Positions 1 through 8,170 of a stretch of DNA of 64,000 nt are shown one piece after another. Location: assembly GCF_004208415.1 (NCBI RefSeq), contig NZ_CP035758.1:7502001-7566000 (forward strand), given 5' to 3'. The notes under the pieces are model-generated. The model worked only from the letters and a program-made list of their open reading frames with translations. It was not told the DNA's origin and made no database searches. Each line of letters begins with the position of its first letter. Position 1 is the first letter of the stretch. Made by a program: the position numbers and the translations under genes. This DNA comes from Ktedonosporobacter rubrisoli (GTDB lineage: Bacteria; Chloroflexota; Ktedonobacteria; Ktedonobacterales; Ktedonobacteraceae).

Positions 1-2
1 TT

Positions 3-221
3 CGACTAAGAGTCAAAGAGCTTGCAGAGGAACATGGCTATAATATGTCTAGCCTCTCGCGTGCCTCAGATGTAAGCTTTACCACCATCAAGCGCTATTT
101 TAGAAATCCATATTCCTATGCGAATACGGACACGCTTGAAAAAATCGCGCTGACTCTTGGGGTAGAGGTAGGCGATTTGATTGAGCGCGTTCCAGATACA
201 GAAATTACAAGCAACCAGTGA
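3..221 (+). CDS. XRE-family HTH regulator, 5' end outside the window
   Basis: An open frame enters from the left edge and gives 72 residues ending at a TGA at 219-221. It reads as the helix-turn-helix core of a Cro/C1-type repressor. The segment LSRASDVSFTTIKRYFRNP fits helices 2 and 3, and TLEKIALTLGVEVGDLIE is the usual final helix with its dimer-side tail. The family binds operator DNA as a dimer in the cytoplasm. In an integrated element such a protein often controls the lysogeny or excision switch, but that role is inference here. The start codon is not in the window. Confidence 0.75.
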   Translation, partial: RLRVKELAEEHGYNMSSLSRASDVSFTTIKRYFRNPYSYANTDTLEKIALTLGVEVGDLIERVPDTEITSNQ

Positions 222-438
222 AATACCGTCCTGTATGACAACTCCCTTTTTGTTGCTAGTGAATTGTCCAACACGAAGAGTACCATACTTAAAGCCTCTC
301 GCAAAGGCTTGTCGCGGCAACATGCATTTGTATACTCGGTTTTGCAAACATCCTTCATAGACAAATGATGAGAACTTTTCTATACTAGAATGCACAAATC
401 CAGCAAGATAAGTTCCATGCATAGGAAGGATGCTTCTC

Positions 439-1848
439 ATGACAGTAGCAACTGACTCTAGAGCCTCTCGCACGCTCTACTATTGGGGAGAGGATGGGCA
501 ATATGGCCCTTTTGATATCCAGCAAGAGGGAGAGTGGAGCGGCTGGCCGGATTTTGGGCAAGTCATGCGCTACTTCCGAAAGCAAGTAAAGCCAAAGCTG
601 AGTGCGAAAGCCTTCGGTGTGCTCTATGGGCAAGCAGTGAACACCGATGGAAGTGCAATCGGTGAAAGATGGATACTCGAAATGGAACTCGAAAACAAAG
701 TCCCAGTTGACATCAGCAAACGAAAGACGATAGCTCGACTTCTCCGTATCCCTCCTATGCTATTTGGACTTGCAGTGCTAGAGGACATGACGCTAGAGCC
801 GCATTCACAGCCACAACGAGCAGCAGGGCAAACCAAATTGGTACGAATTTCAGTAGATACCACGAAGTATCAAAATAATGTTCGTAATCTCTGGCAACTT
901 CACGATACGGGAAATGCGCAAGGAGCGCTAGATCAACTCAAGAAAGATATTCAAGATTTAGTTGGCCTTGAGCAACAGACCAAAGGCGATCTACGCTATC
1001 ATGTACAAGAAATCTTGTTTGGCTACTTCCTTCTCGCTACGCATGTTGTGAGAGATCAAAGACAATTCCGCCTCTCAGGTCGCTATGCGAATGAAGCGGT
1101 ACGAGTCGCTAAAGGGATGCAGGATAGCGACCTGATAGCGACAGCCTTGTTTACGCGCGGTTGGACACTTCTAGAGTGGGGATTATATGGTGTAATGGAG
1201 CAAGGCGTTTTCCAGGTACAGCAAGATAAGCTAGAGGCAGCTATTCATGATTTTGAAGAGGCAATGAAGGTCTTCCCCTCACGAGATGGAAAAGATGCTA
1301 TGCATCCGCAATTACTCGGACGACTTTTGACATACAAAAGTCGCGCTCAAGCTGCTCTTGCTGTGAGTAGGAGAGAACGTATACCCGCTTCTGTCCTGTT
1401 TACACCTGATGATGCTGCTGATCTCGTAGGCCGCCAAGATGTAGATGATCTTTATACGAGAACCATGATTACTGGAACGCGGTCAGGTTTACACGAACAA
1501 GCCTACTTATCAAACAGATCGACAATCTTTGTTACTGCGAAGCTTCCAGGACAGGCCTTACAGGAGTTAAACGCCTCAGAGCGCCTTACAGAAAAGACAT
1601 ATAGACGCGATGAGACGCGCCAGTTTACCTGGTTGGACATCCTGAAAGCAACTATATATATGGAACTTGAAGAGTTTGAAACCGCAGCCGATTATGCACG
1701 GCGGGCACTAGTCGCATGTCAAGACATCAGCTCAATTACGAATACTGCTATTATAACAGACATTTATGGACGTTTGCTTCAAAGCCCTCGTAAAGCATCA
1801 AGGGACGTACAAGAATTAGGGGATCTGCTGAGAAAATCACCTAGATGA
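439..1848 (+). CDS. XRE-like/TPR regulatory protein
   Basis: This encodes about 469 residues. An ATG at 430 sits too close to the AGGAAGG at 423-429, while the ATG at 439 lies 9 nt after it, so 439 is preferred. Residues about 30-120 look like a degenerate XRE-type DNA-binding segment (MELENKVPVDISKRKTIAR, then RLLRIPPMLFGLA), a form common in Ktedonobacter-type regulators. The rest is alpha-helical with TPR-like pairs, for example AIHDFEEAMKVFP and AADYARRALVACQ. The combination suggests a regulator whose TPR part senses a peptide or partner, as in RRNPP-type proteins, but no ligand gene is visible. It follows the partial XRE gene by about 220 nt on the same strand. The function is inferred from architecture only. 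Confidence 0.6.
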   Translation: MTVATDSRASRTLYYWGEDGQYGPFDIQQEGEWSGWPDFGQVMRYFRKQVKPKLSAKAFGVLYGQAVNTDGSAIGERWILEMELENKVPVDISKRKTIARLLRIPPMLFGLAVLEDMTLEPHSQPQRAAGQTKLVRISVDTTKYQNNVRNLWQLHDTGNAQGALDQLKKDIQDLVGLEQQTKGDLRYHVQEILFGYFLLATHVVRDQRQFRLSGRYANEAVRVAKGMQDSDLIATALFTRGWTLLEWGLYGVMEQGVFQVQQDKLEAAIHDFEEAMKVFPSRDGKDAMHPQLLGRLLTYKSRAQAALAVSRRERIPASVLFTPDDAADLVGRQDVDDLYTRTMITGTRSGLHEQAYLSNRSTIFVTAKLPGQALQELNASERLTEKTYRRDETRQFTWLDILKATIYMELEEFETAADYARRALVACQDISSITNTAIITDIYGRLLQSPRKASRDVQELGDLLRKSPR

Positions 1849-1894
1849 GTATAGATGTGGCAACTAGTAAAGGCCTAACAGATTAAACAGAAAT

Positions 1895-1920
1895 AGGTAT
1901 GAGAAACGTTTCCCATACCT
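1895..1920. terminator. Hairpin between convergent genes
   Basis: AGGTATG (1895-1901) pairs with CATACCT (1914-1920), and GAAAC/GTTTC continue the stem inside, separated by one A/C mismatch. It sits between the stop codons of the converging genes at 439-1848 and 1932-2132. There is no long T-run on either side, so it is a weak bidirectional terminator at best. Confidence 0.45.
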
Positions 1921-1931
1921 ACGCTCTAAAG

Positions 1932-2132
1932 CTACTTGTCTCCTTTGCGCTTTTTACCAGTCTTTCGGCGCTCCAAAAAATCATTGAGATCCGAGCGATA
2001 AATTCGATATCCCCGCCCGATATCTACCGCAACGAGTTCACCCGAACGTATCCATGACCGCACCGTATCAGGATGTACGCGTATTTCGGCTGCAACTTCT
2101 TCAACTGTTAATGGTTCCTCGCGTTGTGACAC
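1932..2132 (-). CDS. Excisionase-like MerR/HTH_17 DNA-binding protein
   Basis: The protein has 66 residues. LTVEEVAAEIRVHPDTVRSW is followed by IRSGELVAVDIGRGYRIYRS and DLNDFLERRKTGKKRKGDK. This is the standard excisionase-type winged HTH of the Xis/HTH_17 class: the helix-turn-helix, then the GRGYRI wing, then a basic tail. Proteins of this type bend DNA and either repress or steer recombination. Lying within an element that encodes a serine recombinase, it is a candidate recombination directionality factor. It could equally be a plain repressor. It converges on the XRE-TPR gene. The fold is clear; the role is inference. Confidence 0.72.
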   Translation of the reverse strand: MSQREEPLTVEEVAAEIRVHPDTVRSWIRSGELVAVDIGRGYRIYRSDLNDFLERRKTGKKRKGDK

Positions 2133-2238
2133 GGCCTCACTCCAGTATCTAGCATTTTCTTCATTGTACTATACCTACCGTATTTGGTCAATTTTCCTCT
2201 TGTATAACCATATAAAATGCCATGAAAGTTATCTAACC

Positions 2239-2276
2239 TTGACAAAATACTATAGAAGCAACTATACTTAAGTATA
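2239..2276 (+). promoter_or_regulatory. Sigma-70-type promoter with palindromic operator
   Basis: TTGACA at 2239-2244 and TATACT at 2263-2268 are 18 bp apart. The -10 box is the left half of a perfect 14-bp palindrome, TATACTTAAGTATA (2263-2276). A repressor bound there would cover the -10 region. It points toward the gene at 2448, about 180 nt downstream. Confidence 0.6.
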
Positions 2277-2317
2277 TCATGGTAAAGCAACATATTTAAG
2301 GAAGAGTATAAAAAATA

Positions 2318-2426
2318 CTGGTCTACTGTCTGACTCACAGTAGACCAGCGTTACGGGACCGTCCGAGTACCTTTTGAGAAGTCCACACGGCCCCATGAGC
2401 AATTCTAGCATGCTCATCGTGGGCCG
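2318..2426 (+). promoter_or_regulatory. Structured 5' leader of the gene at 2448
   Basis: Two strong hairpins lie between the promoter at 2239 and the start at 2448. The first is a perfect 12-bp stem, CTGGTCTACTGT (2318-2329) with ACAGTAGACCAG (2337-2348). The second pairs CGGCCC (2388-2393) with GGGCCG (2421-2426) and ATGAGCA (2395-2401) with TGCTCAT (2411-2417). I do not recognise a riboswitch class. It may be a regulatory leader or a small RNA. Confidence 0.45.
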
Positions 2427-2447
2427 ACAAGTCGAAAGGAATGTATC

Positions 2448-3134
2448 ATGAGAACCTCTTCGACGTCAGCCAAGCCTCTACAGGCAAGTCATTCCTACAG
2501 GGCTGTACCTCATCGCGCTAGCACGCCAAGAGTTTCTACAGAGGAGCAGGCATCACCCCATCACGCAGGATATTATAATGGTATCCATCCAGAGGCGACC
2601 CCTTATACGACTGAGCCGGATCTTTTAGAAGATGAATTGCAGAAGCCACCTCTTCCAAGGAGTAAACATCTTCCTGACTGTCAACCAAGGAGGGTGGGAG
2701 CATCCATACATACCACACACAGAAAATCAGCCTCTCTCATCTATGTAGGGGTGGGAATGCTTGTAGCCGCTGCATTACTCTCTGGTGCCACTTTTGCCTA
2801 TGCTCAGGAACAGCGTATCAACAGTGATTGGACCTTCCAATATGATGCAGTTGTTGGGCATAACGATAGCAGAGCCACCCCAAGCCACTTTTTGGCCTTG
2901 AACTATCATCAGCATATTGAAATCATTGAGTTCCCGGCAGGCGATCCAACCCAAGCGAAGATCTATGACGGTCCTCTTCTCTCTCCCGACCAGGATGCAG
3001 CTATCACCTTCCAGTTTAAAGATGTCAATGGCGACGGCAAGCCTGATATGCTCATCCAAGTGGGACAACTCACCTACATCTACCTGAATGCACATGGGCA
3101 GTTTTCGCCTCTACGAGAGAGTACAGAGGGGTGA
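2448..3134 (+). CDS. Membrane-anchored protein with an FG-GAP/VCBS-like repeat
   Basis: This encodes 228 residues; AAAGGA lies about 9 nt before the ATG. The first 95 residues are polar and rich in Ser, Pro and Thr, so probably disordered and cytoplasmic. One transmembrane helix follows (SLIYVGVGMLVAAALLSGAT, about 98-117). The exterior part ends in FKDVNGDGKPDMLIQVG, the Asp-rich calcium-binding pattern of FG-GAP/VCBS repeats. With only one or two such motifs it cannot form a full propeller alone. It lies in the integrated element. The function is unknown; surface attachment or partner binding is only a guess. Confidence 0.6.
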   Translation: MRTSSTSAKPLQASHSYRAVPHRASTPRVSTEEQASPHHAGYYNGIHPEATPYTTEPDLLEDELQKPPLPRSKHLPDCQPRRVGASIHTTHRKSASLIYVGVGMLVAAALLSGATFAYAQEQRINSDWTFQYDAVVGHNDSRATPSHFLALNYHQHIEIIEFPAGDPTQAKIYDGPLLSPDQDAAITFQFKDVNGDGKPDMLIQVGQLTYIYLNAHGQFSPLRESTEG

Positions 3135-3176
3135 GCAGATCGAGATAAGGAACGGCTAGCGCCGATACTTGAGAGT

Positions 3177-3323
3177 CATTTTTTTGCCTTTTCATTGAAG
3201 CCGGGCAAGCCTATCATATGCGGCACCCGCTTCAAGGCACCCTGAAAGGGAACCCGCCTTTCCGCAGGACCCGCCGCACATGATGGACGGCTGCTGCCTT
3301 CAATTTTTAAAGGCAAAAAAATG
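3177..3323. repeat. 147-bp hairpin element with 15-bp terminal inverted repeats
   Basis: CATTTTTTTGCCTTT (3177-3191) is the exact reverse complement of AAAGGCAAAAAAATG (3309-3323). ATTGAAG (3194-3200) pairs with CTTCAAT (3298-3304), and ATGCGGC-type arms pair again further in. The interior is G/C-rich compared with the surrounding element. It could be a MITE, a bidirectional terminator or a structured RNA. No target duplication is obvious and no protein is encoded. Confidence 0.6.
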
Positions 3324-3499
3324 AGAGGGGGCCGCCCAGGCCTCCCCAAGGAAGGAGCGAAATGCAAAATTCACTTCTGGTATCCCAATTTAGTACTAGT
3401 CAGTTACAAAGGCCTGCTGAGCTCCAGTAAGCCTACACCACCGTCGTTACATGGTAGTGATAATAGTCGATAAGGCAGCTTGTAGAGCCAGTTCAAGTC

Positions 3500-3528
3500 T
3501 TGACACATGGAGCAGTAGAGCGTAATAG
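3500..3528 (+). promoter_or_regulatory. Candidate promoter for the small protein and recombinase
   Basis: TTGACA (3500-3505), 17 bp, then TAATAG (3523-3528). It points at the 54-aa gene and the recombinase. The stretch 3324-3499 shows nothing else recognisable. Confidence 0.45.
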
Positions 3529-3604
3529 TAGATTGTGTCTGGTACTAATCGGCATACTTTAAAACAAATGAGATCTTGTTCTGTTGACGAAAGGACAAAA
3601 AGAC

Positions 3605-3769
3605 ATGACGTATATCGCGCAAGATGATCAAGGCGAGCTCGCCGAACTAGCAGAGGTAATAAAGCGAGCTATAGCCCAAATAGAAAGGGACCAGATGCGC
3701 AAACGCAGCAGATACGGAAGAGCAGCAAAGAAAAGCCAGCCAGCAAAGCAGATCCAAGGTAAGCAGTAG
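3605..3769 (+). CDS. Small charged protein upstream of the recombinase
   Basis: This is a 54-residue frame starting at the ATG at 3605, about 10 nt after AAAGGA; a TTG at 3584 is possible but has no ribosome-binding site. The N-terminal half is acidic (DDQGELAELAEVIKRAIAQI) and the C-terminal half is basic and lysine-rich. It has no recognisable domain. Its position 76 nt before the recombinase on the same strand suggests co-expression, and an accessory role in recombination is possible but unproven. Confidence 0.4.
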   Translation: MTYIAQDDQGELAELAEVIKRAIAQIERDQMRKRSRYGRAAKKSQPAKQIQGKQ

Positions 3770-3845
3770 TGATACATCCTCCTGTAGCATTGCCCTTGTT
3801 ATCGCAGTGCTATAGGAGCAGAGAACAAGCAGGAAGGAACCAACA

Positions 3846-5795
3846 ATGCAGCATTACAGAGACGAGCAGAGCCAGGCCTATGATTATCGTGGAAAGCGCG
3901 GGGTAGTCCTCTTACGTGTCTCAACAGAGGAGCAGGAAAGAAAGTACGGTTTTCCATCCCAACTACGGTCTATCCGTGAAAAGCTCATAGAACCACGCGG
4001 CATCAGGATACTCGACGAGGAGAAGTATATTAAGCGAGACACCTATACAGGGATGGAGTTCCGAGAGCGGGAGATACTAACGGAGATCCTTGAAATGGCA
4101 AAGCGACGAGAGTTTGATGTCCTGGTTATGGATGTACTAGACAGGCTAGGTAGAATCGGACTACCACGCGAAATCTACCGGGCAGAACTACTTATGAACG
4201 GTGTACGCATTCTCACAACGAAGCCAGAGGAACACGCTGACGATAATTCTTCATTGGGTGAAATGATACGCCTCTTGCACGGCTTTAAGGCAGAGCAGGA
4301 GAGAAATGATATAATCAGACGCACACAGAATGGCAAGAGAGAAAGGGTAGAGCAAGATCATAAGCTGCTTGGCACACATCCAGCCAAATTTGGCTGGAAA
4401 TTCGCTGACGAGGGTAAAGGATCGTATATTCGGAACCACGACCCTCTAAAGATAGGTGAGACAACCTTGTTAGATGAGAATGGCGAGCCTTGGACAGAAG
4501 TTAAAGTGAGACGCCACATGTTTTACTTAGCCGATCATGGATGGACAATTAGAAGGATAAGCGCATATCTCACAGAGCAGCACATTCCCGCAAAATTGAA
4601 TGCAAGATGGGATGCGCATCTTGTACGAAGTTTTCTTGCAAAGAGAGAACACTACCTTGCGAGCAATCAGCCCATACTGGCGTATGGCTACCTTCCCATA
4701 TTAGATGAGAAGAATGAACTCTATACCGAACAAAGAGTTGCCCGCCTTATCTGCGAGATGGATGAAAAGGGCATCAGTGAAAGAAAGATCGGTGCATATC
4801 TGACGGAGAAGCATATACCAACGGGTAGAGAATCGTTCTGGCACCCTTCAACTGTAATGAAGATGCTAGCTGACGAGTACGTTATAGGAAAAGCGGCAGT
4901 CTATAGAACTCGCATTGTGCGAGATGAAAGAGGAAGGCCAGTTGAAAAGAAACGAGAAAAAGGCGACTGGATTTACCTACCTGATGGAGTAGTCCCCCCT
5001 CTTTTAGTGACAGAAGATGGGAAGCCAGATATAGAACAGTTTGAGAGAGTACAGAAACGTCTAAAGACGAATAAGGAACGTTCAAGCCGCAATCACAAAA
5101 ATCCTACTGAATACTTACTACGAGGGGGAATCGCCAAATGTGGTCATTGTGGTAGCAGCATGTCAACGACGGTATCAGGAGGAAGCAAAGGCTGTAAAGA
5201 TAGTTATAAACCTAGCTACAGGTGTAGTGCAGGTAACTTAAAGCCTAGCAGATGCTCAAGTGGGCAGGGAGCCACCATCATGAGACATATTCTTGATCCT
5301 ATGGTATGGTCTGTAGCTGTAGAGATTATACTCGATCCCTCCGCCGTTGACTGTGCAGTTGAAGCTAGAAGAACAGCAGACCCAAACGCGGAACGACGCC
5401 AGTATATTACAAGTGAATTAGCCAAGATCAAAGCGAGACAAAAACGGCTTAGAGACAGGCTAGAGGATGAAGATCTTGACGACGACACCTATACAGATAT
5501 CAAGGCTCGACTAAAGGAGCTTGCAGACCGAAAACGAGGGTATGAAGATGAACTCAATGCAGAAACAAACATACATGAAGAATGGAAGAGAGAACAAGAA
5601 AAATTGAGGAATTTTCATAGGCGATGTCGAGAAATGCGCGAACAATTAAACGATCCTGAATATGAGACGGATTATGCATTCAAACGCGAAGCAATTGAAT
5701 TTTTCGGTATCACAGCTATCGTATGGAAGACCGACCACAACCCAAGAATCGAAATAATGTGCAATCCGCCGTCCATTGTGTCTAATCCCACATGA
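3846..5795 (+). CDS. Large serine recombinase (site-specific integrase)
   Basis: This encodes 649 residues with AAGGA upstream of the ATG. The resolvase domain occupies about 18-165: VVLLRVSTEEQ carries the catalytic serine (Ser26), and MDVLDRLGR and the long E-helix region (MIRLLHGFKAEQERNDI) follow. The recombinase domain spans about 180-420. A zinc ribbon follows (AKCGHCG with paired cysteines near YRCSAG and SRCSSG), then a coiled coil (about 515-590) typical of the phiC31/TP901 class. These enzymes join attP to attB through a phosphoserine link and integrate or excise circular DNA. The gene has all expected parts and looks intact. Its TGA overlaps the ATG of the interrupted downstream gene, so the last codons may come from the attachment site. 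Confidence 0.93.
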   Translation: MQHYRDEQSQAYDYRGKRGVVLLRVSTEEQERKYGFPSQLRSIREKLIEPRGIRILDEEKYIKRDTYTGMEFREREILTEILEMAKRREFDVLVMDVLDRLGRIGLPREIYRAELLMNGVRILTTKPEEHADDNSSLGEMIRLLHGFKAEQERNDIIRRTQNGKRERVEQDHKLLGTHPAKFGWKFADEGKGSYIRNHDPLKIGETTLLDENGEPWTEVKVRRHMFYLADHGWTIRRISAYLTEQHIPAKLNARWDAHLVRSFLAKREHYLASNQPILAYGYLPILDEKNELYTEQRVARLICEMDEKGISERKIGAYLTEKHIPTGRESFWHPSTVMKMLADEYVIGKAAVYRTRIVRDERGRPVEKKREKGDWIYLPDGVVPPLLVTEDGKPDIEQFERVQKRLKTNKERSSRNHKNPTEYLLRGGIAKCGHCGSSMSTTVSGGSKGCKDSYKPSYRCSAGNLKPSRCSSGQGATIMRHILDPMVWSVAVEIILDPSAVDCAVEARRTADPNAERRQYITSELAKIKARQKRLRDRLEDEDLDDDTYTDIKARLKELADRKRGYEDELNAETNIHEEWKREQEKLRNFHRRCREMREQLNDPEYETDYAFKREAIEFFGITAIVWKTDHNPRIEIMCNPPSIVSNPT

Positions 5796-6481
5796 GCCTG
5801 GCCGTGGCTGAAGCTATTGTTTCGGGCAAGCCCTGGGAGCCAGCCATGCTGGCAGACAAGTTTGTCAAAGCTTTTCAGCGCGATCCCAGGGAAGGGTACG
5901 CCGCAGGCTTCTATAGTTTTTTAGAGCGGATGCATGACGGCGAGCAGTTTCTCAGGGACATCAAGCCCAACAGCGAGAAGAGCGGAGCAGCTATGCGCGC
6001 CGCACCATTGGGCATTTATCCTACCATTCCCCTTGTCGCCGAGCGTTGTACCATTCAAGCAGCTTTGACGCATAACACGCCAAGTGGTATTAATGCCGCA
6101 GTCGCAGCTGCACTCATGACACATTATTTTCTCTACCAACTTGGCCCTAAAGCTGAACTTGGTCTCTTCCTGGAAGAACAAGTACCTGGCCGCTGGGCAA
6201 GTCCCTGGACGGGTAAAGTAAAGTCCCAGGGATGGATGAGCGTGCAGGCTGCAGTAACTGCGCTGACAAGATGCGATACAATGAGGGAGCTGTTGAAGGC
6301 ATGCATTCAGTTTTCAGGTGATGTGGATACGGTGGCGGCTATTGCCCTGGCGGCAGGTTCTTGCAGTTCTGAGATAGCGCAGGATCTTCCAGCCCATCTG
6401 TTTGAGGAGTTAGAAAATGGTAAGTATGGCAGAGAGTATATTCGCCGGCTGGACACGCAATTGATGGCTTTGAAAGTTTGA
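5792..6481 (+). pseudogene. ADP-ribosylglycohydrolase, N-terminus removed by the insertion
   Basis: This encodes 229 residues, against roughly 290-320 in the DraG/ARH-like family. The frame begins at MSLAVAEAIVSG. In intact family members this is preceded by a TDDTxM motif with two metal-binding aspartates, so the first segment and half of the metal site are lost. The C-terminal metal motif survives as FSGDVDTVAAIALAAG. The family removes ADP-ribose from modified proteins or related compounds using two magnesium ions. Without the front part it cannot be active unless restored by excision of the element. There is no ribosome-binding site of its own. A hairpin region follows at about 6498-6528 and 6575-6597. 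Confidence 0.85.
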
Positions 6482-6574
6482 AACGGTTCACTGATGAGCA
6501 GAATGCCTGAACCGATCAGGGGCATTTTGTATGCCTCGCAGCGTTAGAATGCTGGTTTTTCTTGATTTGATTAC

Positions 6575-6656
6575 CTTTTGATCCTTCAGATCAAAAGTTT
6601 TCACACGAAAGATCGGACAAGAGCTCCTTTCCACTCTTTTTATCCGATCTTTCGTG
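6575..6656. terminator. Two hairpins between convergent genes
   Basis: CTTTTGATC (6575-6583) pairs with GATCAAAAG (6589-6597) and is followed by TTTT on the plus strand, fitting a terminator for the upstream plus-strand gene. CACGAAAGATCGGA (6604-6617) is perfectly complementary to TCCGATCTTTCGTG (6643-6656), fitting the end of the minus-strand lipoprotein gene. Confidence 0.65.
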
Positions 6657-6685
6657 ACAGTTATCAGAGTTTGTGGCCGTGTTCT

Positions 6686-7765
6686 CTAAGGAATATTCTC
6701 AGGTGGAACCAGCGCACCGCTCTTAATCTGGGCGGCAAATTCTTCGGCCTTTTGCTTGGCATCAGCGGGCACATCTTTGCTGGGTGGGGCATAGCCAACA
6801 CCGTCATGGGCCAGGTCAAACTTGGGTGGGTTATTGGTGAATTTGCCGTCCTCGAAGTCCCTGATCGTATCGTAGACAGCGGTATCGACACGCTTCATGG
6901 CACTGGTAATCACGCTGGCATGGAGATAGCTCTGATCCGCGTCGCCACCAATACCAAAGACGCCTTTTTGATCAGCGGCATCAAGAGCGCCAACACCGCA
7001 ACCGCCGGCCAGCTGGAAGATAATATCAGCCTGGTGCTGGTTGATCTGGCTTAGGGCTACGTCTTTACATTTGGCGGGATTTGTGAAGTCCTGCGAGTAA
7101 TTGATCAAGACATTGATGTTGGGATCAACTTTTTGGGCACAATACTTGAAGCCTGCGGCATAGCGGTTAACCGGTGGAATAGACTGACCACCGACCACGC
7201 CAACTGTGTTCTTGCCTAGCAGCTGGGGAATCTTGGCTTTTCCGTCGAGCTCCATCTGCCCAGCAATTGCTCCTACCAGACAGCCAGCCTCCTGCTCCTT
7301 AAATAAGAGTGGAGCAACGTTGGGCAAGCTTTCGCAGTTAGAGGCGCCTGCTGCTGTAGCGCAGCCATCAACGGTAGCAAACTTTTTGTTGGGAAACTGC
7401 TTGGCTACCTGATCGAGTGGGGTGTTCATCAAGAAACCAACCACAATCACCAGGTCGGAGCTTTGGGCCGCCAGGGTAAGGTTGGTGACGTAATCGTTCT
7501 GCGATTGCGTCTGGATCACCTTCTCGGGAAAGCCGTATTGGGCTTTGGCTTTGCTGTAGCCGGTGTAAGAGAGGTGGTTGAAGCCGTTATCGTTCAAGCC
7601 GCCGATGTCGGTAACCAGCGCAACTTTTTTAGCGCTCTGGGAGTTGCTGGAAGTATTGCCATTACTCCCCGAGGTGGTGCCGCCGGTGCTTCCACAGGCA
7701 GTGAGCAGCATCGCAAATATAGTGAGGAGAGATGCGACTCGGGCCAGATCGCCAAGCCTTCTCAT
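6686..7765 (-). CDS. BMP/PnrA-family substrate-binding lipoprotein, copy 1
   Basis: This encodes 359 residues from the ATG at 7763-7765, which has AGAAAGGA 7 nt upstream; the frame is open further but that part has no signal sequence. The signal peptide ends in a lipobox (AMLLTACGS), so the mature protein is anchored by lipid at Cys. A Ser/Asn/Gly linker and the periplasmic-binding-protein fold follow, with the family patterns VALVTDIGGLNDNGFN, LVIVVGFLM, KEQEAGCLVGAIAG and DIIFQLAGGCGVGALDAA. BMP proteins bind nucleosides or similar ligands for an ABC importer. No permease or ATPase gene is next to it. The second copy lies at 8902-9990 with the same promoter. Here the GVDVDQ-like motif reads GIGGDADQS. 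Confidence 0.88.
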   Translation of the reverse strand: MRRLGDLARVASLLTIFAMLLTACGSTGGTTSGSNGNTSSNSQSAKKVALVTDIGGLNDNGFNHLSYTGYSKAKAQYGFPEKVIQTQSQNDYVTNLTLAAQSSDLVIVVGFLMNTPLDQVAKQFPNKKFATVDGCATAAGASNCESLPNVAPLLFKEQEAGCLVGAIAGQMELDGKAKIPQLLGKNTVGVVGGQSIPPVNRYAAGFKYCAQKVDPNINVLINYSQDFTNPAKCKDVALSQINQHQADIIFQLAGGCGVGALDAADQKGVFGIGGDADQSYLHASVITSAMKRVDTAVYDTIRDFEDGKFTNNPPKFDLAHDGVGYAPPSKDVPADAKQKAEEFAAQIKSGALVPPENIP

Positions 7766-7815
7766 ACGAATATCCTTTCTTCTGCGTATAAAGATATGGT
7801 GTAATGCATGCGCAT

Positions 7816-7845
7816 AGCATAACACATAAGGTATAGAGATGTCAC
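7816..7845 (-). promoter_or_regulatory. Promoter of BMP lipoprotein copy 1
   Basis: Read on the minus strand: GTGACA, 18 bp, TATGCT. The same two boxes with the same spacing are found at 10044-10073 before the second copy, and sequence similarity extends about 200 bp upstream in both. The stretch 7846-8170 holds this duplicated upstream region and no gene I can support. Confidence 0.6.
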
Positions 7846-8170
7846 GATAAAATAAATGTAGCTTTTCCTTTGAGAGATCATGGAAGAGAAGAGGAAGTAT
7901 CTTCCCAGGAGGAAGGGAGTAAGAAATGAGGCTGTTCGAGTGAGCAGCTGAAATACTACTCATTGATGAGCTATAATGCTATATGTAATTTTCTAGCAAT
8001 TAGTGGCGTAATAGAAGTGTGTTTTCTTATCTCTGCAGCTTACTTGCGAAGCTGCGAGAACGACCCACAAAGCAACCACCCGCAAATTTTCTCCTTAATG
8101 TGTAGAAAAATCGCTTCCTGGAGAGCCAGGCTTTCAGCGAGGAGAATGATCACGAAAGGAAGGAAATAGA

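Larger units (their letters stand above)
1..5791. mobile_element. Right part of an integrated serine-recombinase element
   Basis: The recombinase gene at 3846-5795 runs without a gap into an ADP-ribosylglycohydrolase gene that lacks its N-terminus. That is the arrangement left when a large serine integrase inserts its element into a protein-coding attachment site. The DNA up to the junction is clearly A/T-richer than the DNA after it. The cargo seen here consists of small HTH regulators, an excisionase-like protein and a membrane-anchored protein. The left end, and the missing front half of the interrupted gene, lie before position 1. The exact crossover base cannot be read from one end; I place it at or just before the ATGAGC at 5792. 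That this is an element is inference from the gene break plus family knowledge. Confidence 0.72.
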
